From Glandiceps talaboti (Eukaryota > Hemichordata > Enteropneusta > Spengelidae), in contig NC_135552.1 in NCBI RefSeq assembly GCF_964340395.1, positions 10,247,194-10,311,193 of the forward strand: a DNA stretch of 64,000 nt, given 5' to 3'. Below, in pieces: positions 1 through 13,400 of this stretch (the stretch's first letter is position 1; every line of letters begins with the position of its first letter). A model generated the notes under the pieces. It worked only from the letters and a program-made list of their open reading frames with translations, was not told the origin of the DNA and ran no database searches. The position numbers were made by a program, and so were the translations under genes.

Positions 1-643
1 AGATGTCTACTCTCTACAGCAATGACTACGTTCATTTCCTTCTTCCTGTCCACATTACGTCACCACTTGGAGACTTGGATTATCTCCTAGTAACTGATAT
101 CGATAACAGGTTGGCTTTATTCCCGTTTTTGTACTAATGTAAACAAGTTGTTTTAGATCATCGTGTGTTGGATGAGGGCTGTCCAAATACAACAAGGATC
201 CTTAATTCAATGATACTCAGACTGCGATAAAAAGTAATTATTTTTAGAGTTATTGCTTTTATTACTCTAAACCACTCCAGACTTTGAAAGTACCGTACAA
301 CAACATTGCAAAGGCATTTATTCATTACTTTTACTTTCTAATAATCTATTAAAGGGGCAAATCCCAAAAACTTTATACACTATTTTTTCTTGGTGAATTC
401 AGATTGTGACCAATTCCCTAAAAATCAAGCTCTTCAAATTTGACATATGTTCCTGGTACTTTGAAATGATAAACAGCTTGGAGGTTAGGAGAGTTCAGTA
501 ATTACAAGGGGGAGCTAAGCCAATAGATCCAGACACAGACATATTGATTTACTACAAACACAAACTCCCTGTGGTGGTAATAGTGAAAAACAGCAAATGC
601 CTTTATAAACTATCAATGTGGTGGGATCTTACTACAGAAAAAT

Positions 644-719
644 CCCCTGTCTCCAGTAGGATTCGAAACCAGGACCTCCCGACTACTAATCTTGCGCTCG
701 AACAACTACACCACAGGGG
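644..719 (-). repeat. tRNA-derived SINE head or tRNA pseudogene
   Basis: Read on the minus strand, this 76-base segment has tRNA proportions. The ends pair (CCCCTGT with ACAGGGG), an A-box-like TGGTGTAGTTGTT follows the 5' stem, and a B-box-like GGTTTCGAATCC sits in the T-arm position. The extra T in the B box and an unclear anticodon arm argue for a SINE promoter or pseudogene over a working tRNA. Confidence 0.6.
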
Positions 720-3384
720 TGCGGTGTTAAAAATGTTTTTCATCGAAATATTTTAACAGGGGAGGGTCGTATTTTAGATAAAGGAAACTGAGGGAATGAC
801 ACATTTTAGAACAACAGACTAGGGGGAGGGTCACATGTTATGCCACAGACTTGATTCCCTCCTCCCTTGTAATTACTGAAGGCTCCCTTATCTTCTTGTT
901 TTCATGAAAATCGAAAGTCTTTTAGTGTCCTATAGAGTTAACACAGTATCGGTGACCATATTGGATTCCAAAATGGCGATATGACGACTTCGATTTCACA
1001 ATTTGTACGGTGAAAATATGATTTCTCTCTCGATTTAAACTGAGAATGTGATAGAGTTTTCTTACGCAAAGTACAGCAAATGTTTAATATTTTAATTTCC
1101 AAGGCGCAGTCTACGTTTATTCGTATCTGCAAACATTATTCTTTAAACTGACCAAAGTATATTCCATCTCTAGTAGCTACTGGTTGGTGCCTGAACGTGT
1201 CATTTTATTTACATAGTATTTCAGACCACTATAATTAAAAAAGAGACACAGTATGTGTAAGTGATTCCAAGAGTGTGATTATTTTACACGACAAATAGAT
1301 CCTGAATTCAATTAATAAATCCCAACACTGTGACAGGTGGAGGTTCTACACGTAGCTACTAATGAATAGACATACTTCGGAACAACACTATACAAGGCCT
1401 TCCGTTTCCGCGGGAAATATAATGCCAGAAACCGTCCTGTTATTAGCAAAACGTCTGCTTGTCATGAATACTTTCAAAATTCAGGTCAGGTGGTAATGAC
1501 TTGAAAAGTCCTACTTTTTTTTAATTTAGAATTTTGATTGCAACATTTAATAAAAATGCTTCTATTTCTGCATTCTGATTAATAATTATAAATTGAAAAT
1601 CAAAAATTACAAGCACATGCGCTTAAAATACGTACAATCACTAATGGCTACTGCAGGAAGGATAAAAAGTTTATACGTTTGCGCGGTGGGGGGTAATTTT
1701 TGCTGGATATAAAAAGATACATGTGGCATGCTACTTATTAATGAAGCATGTTTACCCATCCCTTGCTATTGACAGAATTCAAATGTATATTTTAAGCTTA
1801 TTCAGATATAATAAATAAACAATTCAATATACATAATTTTGTTATACGTGTATTACAATGTCTACGAACATTTGTTTAATTTTAACTGTGTTAATGTAAC
1901 CAGAAGGTCATTCTTAAAGTCATTGAAGGCATACATCTAGCATTGTTAAATCAGATGTTTATGTATCTAAGTATTTTCACCCATGTAAAGAAATTTAAAA
2001 AAATAAAAATTTAAAACGCTTGCACGTTGCTAATTCTAATCTTGCACTTGGCCGGTTATTCATTATCGTACCACTACTGTCAATTCTGTTCTCAGTTAGG
2101 GGATCATTGGAACATTGACAGAGGAGAGAAAAAACTCTGTACGATTGAACCTCACAGCAACCGAGTTCACACAGTCAACTAATTACATGTTAAAGTGAAG
2201 TGGTCTTCAGATGCGCATGTCTGAATGGATTGATTTTGTTTGTTGATAAACACAGTGCGTCACATCACGAATACTTTGTAAACTCGTATCCACCAAAGTT
2301 CCAACAATTTTGAAACCATTATGTTTAATTTGGCTTATTTGCATGAAGCCAGTTTTCAGTTCGAGAAAAGGTTATTCCGTGAATCATGTACATTTTTGCT
2401 CAGAATATTTTTTTAGTTAACTGCTAGGTGTTCGTAGCGTGGGACCCCATGATGCCGCGAATGTGTGAATCTAACGACTGCTGCGCCTTATTTTAGTTTT
2501 TCTCTATAAAATCGCGTTGCTTTTTCACCCAGCGCAGAAAACAATTGGTTTTCTTATCCTATACAAAACAAAGTCAGACACCTAAATGATCACCGTAACT
2601 GTAAATTTAAAACGGCAAAAATAGAACTTACAATATTAAACTGAAATGTGTCAACAAAATGCTCGTTATACGTCCACCATGATATGAGAAATGTGTTGTG
2701 AAATCAAAAACTAATTTGACTGGAGACCTGCATTATACAGAAGGTGTCAGTCGGAATGACAGGTGAGAATAGCGCCAACAGGAAGTTTTGTAATAATCAA
2801 GGGACTGTATGCTTTTCTTGTAAGAGTTGATTTGAAAATGGAAAAAATATACTATTAATCCCCCTACATCATTGCTAAGTCACCACTGGGTACTGGCAGA
2901 GTTGCAATTATTTATAATAACTTGAAAGCGTTATATTTATACCTGCAGTAATGAAAAAATAAGTTGTACTCGAATGACATGAATGCATCTTAAACCTTCA
3001 TGAATATAACAAACCTTGGGGAAACACGGTCGCAGAGGTTGTTCGTCACTGGCCGAGTCAGCGGAACCCATGTCTGTAACAAGTTTTTCTTTTAATTTCG
3101 AATGACTGAAAAACGGAGTTCGCAAATTGGATAAAGCTACCCTCGCTCGGTTATTATTTCATAATATCTTTAAGGCATACATTAATGTTTGATTTACTTA
3201 TATACTAGTACCCAGCAAACCGTGACTTTAACACACAAAAGATGCTCCTTTCTGGAGTGTATATATTATTACGTGAAACAATATATCAACAACCCAAGGC
3301 ATGCGATTCTGCAATCAATTAAAATATCATTTTACTTCCGGACCAAGCCTCTCACAGTCCATTTAACGTTAGTGTTAACCAACT

Positions 3385-3462
3385 TTGTTTGATACAACTG
3401 CGTAGAAACCAGTAGGAAATTGCATATTCTACACCTTATGATAGCAAGATCCAATTCGTTTA
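3385..3462 (+). repeat. Short dispersed repeat, copy 1
   Basis: The segment beginning TTTGATACAACTGCGTAGAA is closely matched at 9555-9625, where TTTGATACAACTACGCAGAA is followed by a similar AACTGCATA-type sequence and then AGCAAGATC or ACAAGATCG. The class is unknown. Confidence 0.6.
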
Positions 3463-4707
3463 TACATGTTTTGAATAAATGTTACAGTGTTGCAACTAGA
3501 AACAGACGCGGGCGTCGACGTTCAGATGTCTTTACATGAGTTCATTTCATTTAGACAAAATGTTGCAAGAAACTGTATTAATTTCTCAGATCACTACTTT
3601 TAGTGGTCTGAGATTAATTCAATCACAAAATGTAGCTTATTGATTTCAGTATGGTTGTATAAAACAGAACCAGTGAACACTAACATGGAATGGGCTATAA
3701 ATGCTTAAATACTAGTATTTCTCGAATGACCTCAGCTTTGAAGAATTTGTCTTGATTACTTATACACGAAGTATTATTTGTGCCACAGGGCTTCTTTCTT
3801 TAATTCCACGTGGACTAAATCTGATCGATTTGAATTATTAACATGCATATCAGAAGATGGGGACCTTGTATCAAATATGACACAGCAGATGTTTGTGTCA
3901 CCAACATACGGGTACTACATTTAGCTATAGAAAATCCTACTGTAGAACTGCTCTTTGATGTTTCACGCTTATGAAATCCCTTAAACCCAAGAAAGGCGGC
4001 CTAAGTTGTAATCATAGAGTGTAGAAGAAGGGAAAACTCAAGAACTTCATTATTTTGGTTTCGAAATGATGTCGACCATGATATGTCAACAGAAGCTGGT
4101 ACTCGATAACTTGAACTAATAGGGCTGACATTTACGGTACTAGCTACATGAATTTAACTGTAATTCCTAAATTATCATTGCTTCGTAAATATCATGAGGA
4201 GTTCATTATATTTGATAAAAAAAAAGAGAATGTGGAAATATTGAATAAATTCGAAATTAGATCATTTATAAATGCAATTATGTATTTTAGTGACGTAACT
4301 AATTATGTATTTAGTGACGTCACTATCATGAAAGATTCGATGTCAGTGAATACAGGGTTAATTTAATATTGAAACGCCATAATTATCAGTAACGTGTCTT
4401 GAGACAACTCAATGTAAGTCGGGGGTTCTTCCTCTTTTTTTCAAATCCCTATAAATACGTAGGTAATAGAACAATATTTCCATTTCCAGATTTTGATCAT
4501 GCATTTTGTAGAGTTATACAATATGCATTGCTTTATAAAAATATAACATACACACGTGTAATACATAATCAAGTTGTCATATTCATCACACGATCCGGAT
4601 TAATTTACCTAGATTTGTATTCATTACAATGCCCGAAGAGTAAAATGATATCCACCTTCTCTGATGTAATATCGTGTGCATCTCGACGACTAGATAGCTG
4701 GCAATAC

Positions 4708-4911
<204 letters not shown>

Positions 4912-4938
4912 CAAAGTAAGTTGGTTGGAACTTGAGGT

Positions 4939-4993
4939 GCTAAGTTGTAACTCCGAGTTTCACGCTCAATGCGTTCATCAGACAACTGTCAGC
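4939..4993 (-). ncRNA. Candidate type I hammerhead ribozyme
   Basis: On the minus strand all conserved core positions are present. CTGATGA (4981-4975) is followed by a perfect stem II, ACGC/GCGT around loop ATTGA, then GAAAC (4961-4957). A short stem III, ACT/AGT with triloop CGG, follows. A T in the cleavage position (4949) comes next, then ACAAC(T) (4948-4943), which pairs with (A)GTTGT just upstream of CTGATGA to make a 6-bp stem I. A further GCT/AGC pairing closes stem I after a small internal loop. The cleavage triplet would be GUU, which is permitted (NUH) though not the best. This is structural recognition by eye; activity is untested. Confidence 0.7.
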
Positions 4994-5901
4994 TACTCGT
5001 TGTGTTACTGTATTTATATGTGTAAGGTGTGAAAGAATTTATTGGCAGTTAATTGTGTATTGTTTCTATGCATACAAGGGGTCCTCAGATTTGTCAGGTG
5101 ATGTTACTTTTGAAGTTCGCTATGCAGAACTTGTTTTCGTGTCGGCACTTATATATATAGTGCATTGAACTTTACAAAAAACGCCCATGCTTACAGTGTC
5201 GTCAACTGCTCAAAACGTTGGGGTAAGCAATCCCTAGGTACAGATATTATATCATATTTTAGGAGACAATAAAAAATCATTGAGTTCAAAACTAAACTTC
5301 GATTTTTTCATCGCATAAAATCAATATCTTTCAAAAGTAATCGTTTTTTGTTTACTGTCCTAAGCTTTCCGCCGACAAATGAAAATTGACTGTTAAAGAT
5401 TTCAGTGTCGGTAGTTAATAGACCAGAAAAAGTGCCGGCAAATAAAATTCAATAATTTCACACTTACAAATTCGTAGCTGCCTTAGTGCTTTGTCGAGAA
5501 CATTCGATTTCCCGAGAGCATTCACCGGTCGTATTGATTCGAACTCGAGATGAGGATTTTCAACAATTTTCAGTATTGTTCATTTTTCTGAAGAGAACTG
5601 TTAGATGTGAATACCATCGTCAAAGTACACTCTAAGCTATATAATTTGAATTATGACAAATCCCCGTTAATGTCTATACATACTTGAACACAAATTTAAA
5701 ATGGCCGGTCGCGGCCAGTCGCGGGTAGACTATTCGCATGGTTTCCTTGACACCGACGTGGGAGTGCATTTTGTGCATTTGCATTTTGTGTCAAAGATAT
5801 TCCAAGGCAAATTACACAAACTGGTATAGTCAGACATTTCCCATTCCATGTTTTGCATATCCTGATAATGATATTCGCTTTCTCTGAAATATCGAAAAAA
5901 A

Positions 5902-6008
<107 letters not shown>

Positions 6009-6099
6009 CCAAATGTTAGTTTTGAAAATGCGAAAAGAAAATATATTTATTCATTTAGACCAGTTAAAGTAGCTAGTAACTGTATTCGACGTTTCAGTC

Positions 6100-8850
6100 T
6101 GTCATGGAAGACCTTACTCGAGAATGTGTTACGTGCAGCTTTGTTGCCATAGCAGCACAGCACGTGTACGTTAACCCATTTCAATTGGACTTGCGAAACA
6201 CCACTTTCGCATTATATATAACACTGGCGTCTTTCGTAATAAGATATAACATATTATATACACGTTAACATTCTGTGTATTACAAACATAACTGATTATT
6301 GAGTATTAAGATACATAACGTATTGAATACCAATACAGTCACAGCCAACCACATCAATGATGTCTTGATGATCAATTTCAATTGAAAGTCTTTGCGCGAA
6401 ATATCAAGTATAGGGGAAAATATCAATTTTCTATTCTTTTTTTAAATCATGAAACATAGGGAACATGTGTTGACTAGACTCATTTCCTAGTTTGGCATTG
6501 GATGTTCACATTGACAGGAAATGGTCATTTCTTGTCTGGCATCATCGCTATATGTGCGAGTCTTACGTCTTTAGTTGAACAGCTGTTTCTTTTCTGGTAA
6601 TATAATATAACACGACGTCGTTCTTTTTTTTAAAAAGAAAAAAGACAACAAGTCGTGCCGGGGTTTACCTTTCATTTTGATCCAATAATCGAAATGAGGT
6701 GAAAGTACGACTATAGCACTAGATGCCGTCCGAAATACCCGTTCTATTGAACTACGTTTTGAATGATTGCCGACAATGTGCACAGTGGAGAAGGTGGTAA
6801 AAAGTTTATTCTTCATCCAGCCGTAAGTGCTGTGCGTGACATTAGAACTGACATTTTATGAATATTAATGAGCACTACCATAAATGGCGAAATCAATGAC
6901 TTCTATAGGAATAAGACTTGGCAGAGACGTCTTGAATTCCGCCTATGAAGTATATAAGTTTATAATAGGGCAATGTTACTTTAGTTTGAGACTGCGCCCC
7001 TGACGACGGTTACCCTTTAAATGGGATCAAACATACTTACACCTTTTCTTTGTGCATTTAATCTATTTCTGTTCATTTTTTAAAAATAAAATGAAACATT
7101 AAAGTTATAGAAATTTCGGAAATTGGGCAGTTTACGCCATCATGTTGAACTTTATTATGCGCGGCCATTTTAAGAACTTCTGCTGACAGTTAAATCACCC
7201 GCGTAGCGTAGTTTGTTTATGTTTTATTCACTCACACAACGAGTACCCAGGGCCAGTGGGCATGTGGTTCAAATATTTTCATGACTGTGTGCAATTGGAT
7301 TCTGTCGTAAAATGTAAGGATTGACTTGCCATTCTCATCTCTTTCCCCCACAATTCAATTTTTTCACGGATGTAATTAAAAACAACAAGTCGTTAAGAAT
7401 GAAATGAAGTTGGGCAGAGCATAATGATCCAACATAAATATGTTTGTAATTGGAGCGGGGGTGGGGGAAGTATCCTCGAAACCGTTTGCGAATCCCAAGG
7501 TTCTGTGAATGTCGAACACAAGACATGGTAAGTTGACAAGCCGTGGATTGATTAAGGAGTCTACTGACGATAGCATATATATTGTCTTCGGAGACTACTG
7601 ATTTATTTCCGAAACACGTCTCCCGTATAAGTGATTCAGAAACAATTCTGTGTAAAGTAGAATTTAAAGGTTGCGGTTATATCTGATGAATCATTCGATA
7701 ATGGTGATGGTAATGGTGACATGAAACTTTGTACTAATTTCCTCACCAATTAGGGCTCTCATTTAGTATCAGAACATTGTATTTGAACAACTGATCACGA
7801 ATGCTAAAAACGACAAGGGTTATAACTAGAACAGGTGTAATGCATTGGAATGCAGTCAAGGTAATTTCAACTCAACTCATTGATAAACAAGACCTGGGAC
7901 TGATGTTTAATCTACATCCTGCTCATGCATGTTATTGTCATGGGGCGGTATGACGTCAGAATCAGCCTTCTGAAAATGCACTGTATCTGTGAAAATATCA
8001 ACTTGATCGGATGTGACCTTTGATCTAATCAATACTTTTTGAAGTGTTTATTAATCAATGACATATTCAGCCGTTCCAGATTGCCTGATCATGAGGTGAT
8101 CTCTGTTTACAACCAATCAGATTGCAGCAGACGACAGTTCCTTAATTTGCATAAACTGCATAGCCAAGCAGGCTGATTTATTTTAAGCAATTGATATAGC
8201 GAGATGGCACGGTGGTGTTGTTTCATGACTCTTTACAAAACAGCGTGAACACAAAAATTCTTAGAGATTGAAGAATATTTTGAATTGTTGATTCATGTTT
8301 CGAAAGTTTGTAAAGCATTATAACGTAACAGCTAATCCCTGTGAGGTACGAGGTGCGAGTTACTCGTGCGTGGAACCCCTTACAATGGCCTTGTCAACTT
8401 GTCATAAGAAGCAGACAAATTGTGATACATCACATTCGGGCAATATGGTTCAATGCCAACAAGTGCAGCTTTGCAGTGACGTTAGACTTTGATTGCTCAA
8501 TTATGTATACATGTAACGATACTGACGCTACCCCACACTGTGACGAACGATGAGAGTATTGTAATCCATCAATCCGTGATCACGTTTATTGTACATGTCC
8601 ACTACATGTGATCATTTAATGGTTTTTTTTACAGGTGATATACTTTTTTTTTATAGACATGACATGACGTAGTAGGGTTTATTATTATTCTTCACAAAGT
8701 TTTCACCGGGTTATTCTCGTAAAAGACGCCTACAAATAAATAAAAACTTTGCACAGCACGAAAATACTTGGCTAAGTTCTAGCTTTCAACCTGAGTCCCA
8801 GGTTTTCTTACAAATTGTGTTTATTTTTTCTATTCGCAAGCACAGATGAG
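6100..8850. other. No gene seen
   Basis: AT-rich sequence with short chance ORFs. No splice-linked coding signal or RNA gene was recognised. Confidence 0.5.
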
Positions 8851-8854
8851 TCTT

Positions 8855-9230
8855 CGGGCCAAATTAAAAAAAGTTTTTTGGTTCCGGTTATCCTACCCCA
8901 CCTAGTTTTTCACGCCGACCTTAAACCTTTTTTTTTTTTACGTATTTGAGAATTTTTTTTATAAAATCGCAAAAAGTCTCGCAAGAAATAGTGGATGCGG
9001 AAACTGACATCAACTTAAAAAGACAATATAAAATAGTTCTACCAAACTGTAATGGCTGTACATCTAGTGAGAAGAAACCAATAACACAGAGACGATATGG
9101 AAAACAACGAAAAACATACCTACCTGAACTAGACACTCACATATGAAAACAAATTAAAAATAAAATAAAAAAATCTACCTACCCCACCTATTCTAAAATC
9201 GAATGTAATCGGATCTACACAATTTTTTTA
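8855..9230 (+). repeat. About 370-bp dispersed element, copy 1
   Basis: Matches the reverse complement of 32511-32895 along its whole length. Landmarks are TTTTTCACGCCGACC near the start, GACATCAACTTAAAAAGACA in the middle, and ACCCCACCTATT then CACAATTTTTTT at the end. No coding capacity or clear terminal repeats were seen, so it is SINE-like or a non-autonomous element. Confidence 0.75.
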
Positions 9231-9341
9231 GGCTTCATAACAAATTTAAAAAAATGTCTTGTGGATCTTGACGGAAACACATATCAGTGATGAAGCTGAA
9301 ATACTTGACAGATTATCAAAAAGTGAATCGAAGGAACTATA

Positions 9342-9345
<4 letters not shown>

Positions 9346-9436
<91 letters not shown>
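9346..9436. repeat. (TA)n microsatellite
   Basis: About 45 TA units, ending 9 bases before the degenerate hammerhead-like sequence. Confidence 0.97.
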
Positions 9437-9439
<3 letters not shown>

Positions 9440-9444
9440 CTGAT

Positions 9445-9487
9445 GATGTCTGATGATCGCACTATGTGTGAAACTCCGAGTTACAAC
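9445..9487 (+). ncRNA. Degenerate hammerhead ribozyme copy
   Basis: Plus-strand relative of the motif at 4939-4993. CTGATGA (9450-9456), GAAAC (9470-9474), stem III ACT/AGT around CCG, T at the cleavage position (9482) and ACAAC (9483-9487) are intact. Stem II TCGC/GTGT has one mismatch plus a wobble, and stem I GATGT/ACAAC has one mismatch, so this copy looks decayed. Confidence 0.6.
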
Positions 9488-9554
9488 CAATATATAATTA
9501 TATATATTCAATTATATATATTCTGTTGCATGTCAGTGTACTGTTCACCGGATC

Positions 9555-9625
9555 TGGTTTGATACAACTACGCAGAAACCAATACGAAACTGCATACTTT
9601 ATTTAGATAACAAGATCGCAATCTC
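9555..9625 (+). repeat. Short dispersed repeat, copy 2
   Basis: Diverged partner of the repeat at 3385-3462, in the same orientation. It lies about 70 bases after the degenerate hammerhead-like motif. Confidence 0.6.
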
Positions 9626-10134
9626 TTGCTACATTTAGTCTAATATGAAAGAAACCATCTAAACAGACCCAGACAAATGGGCGCCAATGTTTTGACGTCT
9701 GCATTTGATGTCTGCATGTTGTCACGTTACTGTATTTCATTTCATATTGACGAAGGACTTGTACTATACGGAGGATTACCATGTATTTAGTTTTTGAAGC
9801 GTCCTTGCCAGCAATGGTAGTGAACTCTGGTTTTTCAAAGCAGCGCCCTCAGTGAACGGATGTACGATAGTTACCGATACACAGTGCCATCCACATTTGT
9901 CAAAGGAGCCAGCGAGTGTGTGTATATATATATATATGTAAATTTAAAGAGACAACAAAATCAATCCCTCATAAAAAAGAAACAAACGTCAGATCACAAC
10001 CCCTCCCCCACCCCATCAACACACAGTACAGACACAGTTTGTTACTATAACTTATAAATGTATACTTAGATTTACGTATCAGTGTAACGTTCACTCAGTA
10101 ATTTTTACAGGGAGCCCATGACCAGTATTATACA

Positions 10135-10212
10135 GACAAACAAACAAACAAACAAACAAACAAACAAACAAACAAACAAACAAACAAACAAACAAACAAA
10201 CAAACAAACAAC
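10135..10212. repeat. (ACAA)n microsatellite
   Basis: About 19 AAAC/ACAA units. Confidence 0.97.
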
Positions 10213-10419
10213 AGGCGCGAGAAGGTACTACCATAAACACAGTACTTGAATAACTTATATAAATTATAGACATTAATAGATGTATATACGTGCCTGATTG
10301 CATGTATACTATACTATATTAGAACTAAACGGAAAAAAATTAAACGAAATTCATCAAATTATATATTTACTGCATGGTATACACTCGTCGCCACGCAAGC
10401 GGTAACAAGCGGAACTTAT

Positions 10420-10705
10420 TACAAAACGGGAAAGTAAACAAATGAATTGTATAACAGTTGGCACAGCATGTTGGCAGTATGGAGATGTGTAGCACATTTC
10501 ATCGTTTGACAAGAAGTTCTATGGCATATTTATTTACGTGTATATGAAATGTCGGGGAAACGTGAAATTCATTTGTGAATGTGAGGAGCTATGTACTATC
10601 ACTTCAGAGTGACTATACCGTTTCAGCACAATGTTTTCATATGCCATACAGCGTTCTTTTTTACGAATTTAATACACAAACAAAGTTACAGTCATTAATA
10701 ACGAG

Positions 10706-10752
<47 letters not shown>

Positions 10753-11100
10753 ACACGCGAATTAAATGTTACATTTTATCTCACTGTGAACACATAGAAA
10801 TAAACATTTCTGTGTTTGAATCGTCCTTGTTTTATCCAACAGTGATGATTTGTGTTCACAGTCAGATAACATCTGTCGTTTTATACACTTGCCCGCTATC
10901 AGTGTCTGTATTTTGTTTGGTGGAATATTTGTAACAAAATACATTAAGACTGTCTATAAGGCTATAGTCACTCTGATTTTGTAGTAAAAGAGGCCATTAT
11001 AAAACACTGAGTTCTCATCAAACGATGTAACACACGTCTCTATTCTTGCCAACATACTGTCCCAAGCGTTATCAATCATATGTTTTTCCCCTGTTTGCCA
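10420..11100. mobile_element. Foldback (long inverted repeat) element
   Basis: The left arm (10420 to about 10620) and the reverse complement of the right arm (about 10955-11100) align over most of their length. Shared landmarks are GGCACAGCATGTTGGCAGTA versus GGGACAGTATGTTGGCAAGA, CATCGTTTGA in both, and GAGTGACTATA at the inner ends. The spacer contains a (CA)n tract (10714-10756). No ORF resembles a transposase, so it is non-autonomous. The arms are also similar to the element at 63360-63673. Confidence 0.7.
10714..10756. repeat. (CA)n microsatellite
   Basis: About 20 CA units inside the foldback spacer. Confidence 0.95.
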
Positions 11101-13239
11101 AAACTGTTATGCTATGCTACATAATAGAGACAGAGGCACCCAGAGAAAAAGAGAGGGCCATGAAGGGCCGGAAGATATGTTGTCTAGACTTCAAATTGAG
11201 AATCGATCACAGTACAAATTATAATCTGCTGAACAGAGTTGTCTCAACGGTCTCATGATCATTTACTAGTGAGTGATGACTTCCACTCACTTCCGTATTT
11301 GTAATTGATAGCGACATTATCGCTGATATAAACGAGTTATGGGGTGGGTACGTTGAACTATAAAAAAACACGAACTGCATTTAAATTTCATTTGTTAGTA
11401 ATTGCAGAAGTAGTAATTGTCTATAATCTTGCATTACCGTGTTTTCTCAACATGTTCACATATCTTATGAACAATGCTACACGATACACCTGAGAAACAT
11501 ATTCTTGCGTAAAAAAATCTGATGTAACATGGGGACGGCTTAACTTCTTTACTTACTTCTAATTCCTTCGTGTCGTGTCGTTTGTTTTCGGTTTTTGTAA
11601 CGGAACAAACAAAATATCGACAATTATATATAGGAAGACAGTAGGGGTAAATAGAGAAATCGAGCCGTATTCTTACATCACATATTAATCAGATCGCGAT
11701 AAGAGGAATGTGTTCTGCCGTTGCCGCAAACAGACTAGGCCATTTTACGACGATGTGGCCCGTGTCGCAATGGGACCTGCCTTGGGATTTGAGTTTACGA
11801 CAATTGAAGTGAAACTGACATCTAAAAGAGTTCCCCAGTCGATCGTTCCACATGTAAGTTTTAGTACATGTTGTCTGATATATAGGCCAATGGACAACCT
11901 TTAGTGTCCATCTGAGTATAATCGATAGCTATGAACTTTCCGTGTTAACTTGATACGCTCTGTATATTTTCAACAACCTCTACACAATAAGACAGACACA
12001 TTCGTGATTTTCTCATACAAACTTAGTCTACTTCGCAACGGTATCAACAGAGGGCGCACTTCATTGAAAGGTGTATTTCTCCTCCCAACACTAGGGGCGT
12101 AATATCGCAGGGTGTATACGCCACCTCCTCACTTGTGGGCGCAATTCATTGAAATGGTGGATTCATTCATGACGGTGCAGTAATAAACATGAGAAAAACT
12201 GACTGGATACATGAATAAATGATGTTTTTATTTAACTTGTATCATAATACACTGTACAATTGTTTGCTCTACTGGTGCATGGCGTACATATCCTTGGAAT
12301 TGGGCCGTGACATATACATGGCATCACTTGGTCCATGAACAAGAACTGCACAAATGTGACTACACCATAGTGTGGGATAGGATGGACGGCGACAGTCAAC
12401 AACAACTGCTCGTTATATCATTTCATTATACGCGTAAATCTTTCATTTATCACTTTAAAAAAAAATTATAATACAGTGCTCAATATGCAGCATTCAGTAC
12501 AACAAAACCTTTACACTGAGATACAAAGAAACGGTGGATGGAATGTGTAAAAATATGACAAATCAACATTGAAGATATTTGACAAAAACTACAGTGTTTA
12601 GAGAATATATGTACACTCTAGATTGAAGAGAAAAAAATACATGTAAATAAATTGATAACCAATGGTCAAATCTATTAACGGATTAGAATTGATATTCCAT
12701 GTAAGTAATCATGAAGAAGAAATTGAAAAATGTCTGCAAATATCAAATGTAAAATGATCCTTATATTAACATGAACTTTGGTGAAGAAATGTGATCATGA
12801 AGATATACATCAGTAAGCCTTATTACTGTACTGACTAAGGCTTTTCTATCTTCCAATTACTATGAACAAATCAAATCTGACAGAGCCATTTGGAATTCTT
12901 ACCATCAATCAGTTTTACAGAAACATTATACCCCACAGGCTTAGGAGACATTAACACTGCATAGTTAATATCGTTTTGTGATTTCAAGGTCCTCAATTGA
13001 TGGAGCAAAACCCCGCAATTGTTTCAAATTAACAATTCCACAGTGATTCTATTTCACTGCCCCGCTTGGATTCTTTGAAATGGAATGTGTTCACCTGTTG
13101 AGTTAGTATCTTGACCTGATCACTTCTTTCATTATACCTACCTACACATAAAGCCCCAATAACTGTCATCTTATGTTATTTTGTTGCATATTTTAACCTG
13201 TTGATAAGTACACCAAACTGGAAACCATTCAATTATGCT

Positions 13240-13400
13240 AATTAGCTGAATTATCTGTCTACTAGTCATTGATGGTACTGTGTACACTGACTTGATGTCC
13301 ATGTGTAAACAGCATGAATCAACTAAATTACCTGTCTACTAGTCACTGATAGCACTGTGTACACTGACTTGATGTACATGTGTATACAATGAATAAATAC
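13240..13400. repeat. Tandem duplication, about 80-bp unit, two copies
   Basis: CTGTCTACTAGTCA ... GTGTACACTGACTTGATG occurs twice in succession. A more diverged single relative lies at about 50757-50830. Confidence 0.75.

Larger units (their letters stand above)
1..4700. other. AT-rich stretch without a supported gene
   Basis: Apart from the tRNA-like segment near 0.7 kb, a 40-base hairpin (3577-3618) and a short dispersed repeat near 3.4 kb, I see only short chance ORFs without splice-consistent or family-like sequence. Confidence 0.6.

Noticed and set aside
644-719. Functional tRNA gene
   Set aside because: Altered B box and no convincing anticodon arm; more likely a SINE head or pseudogene.
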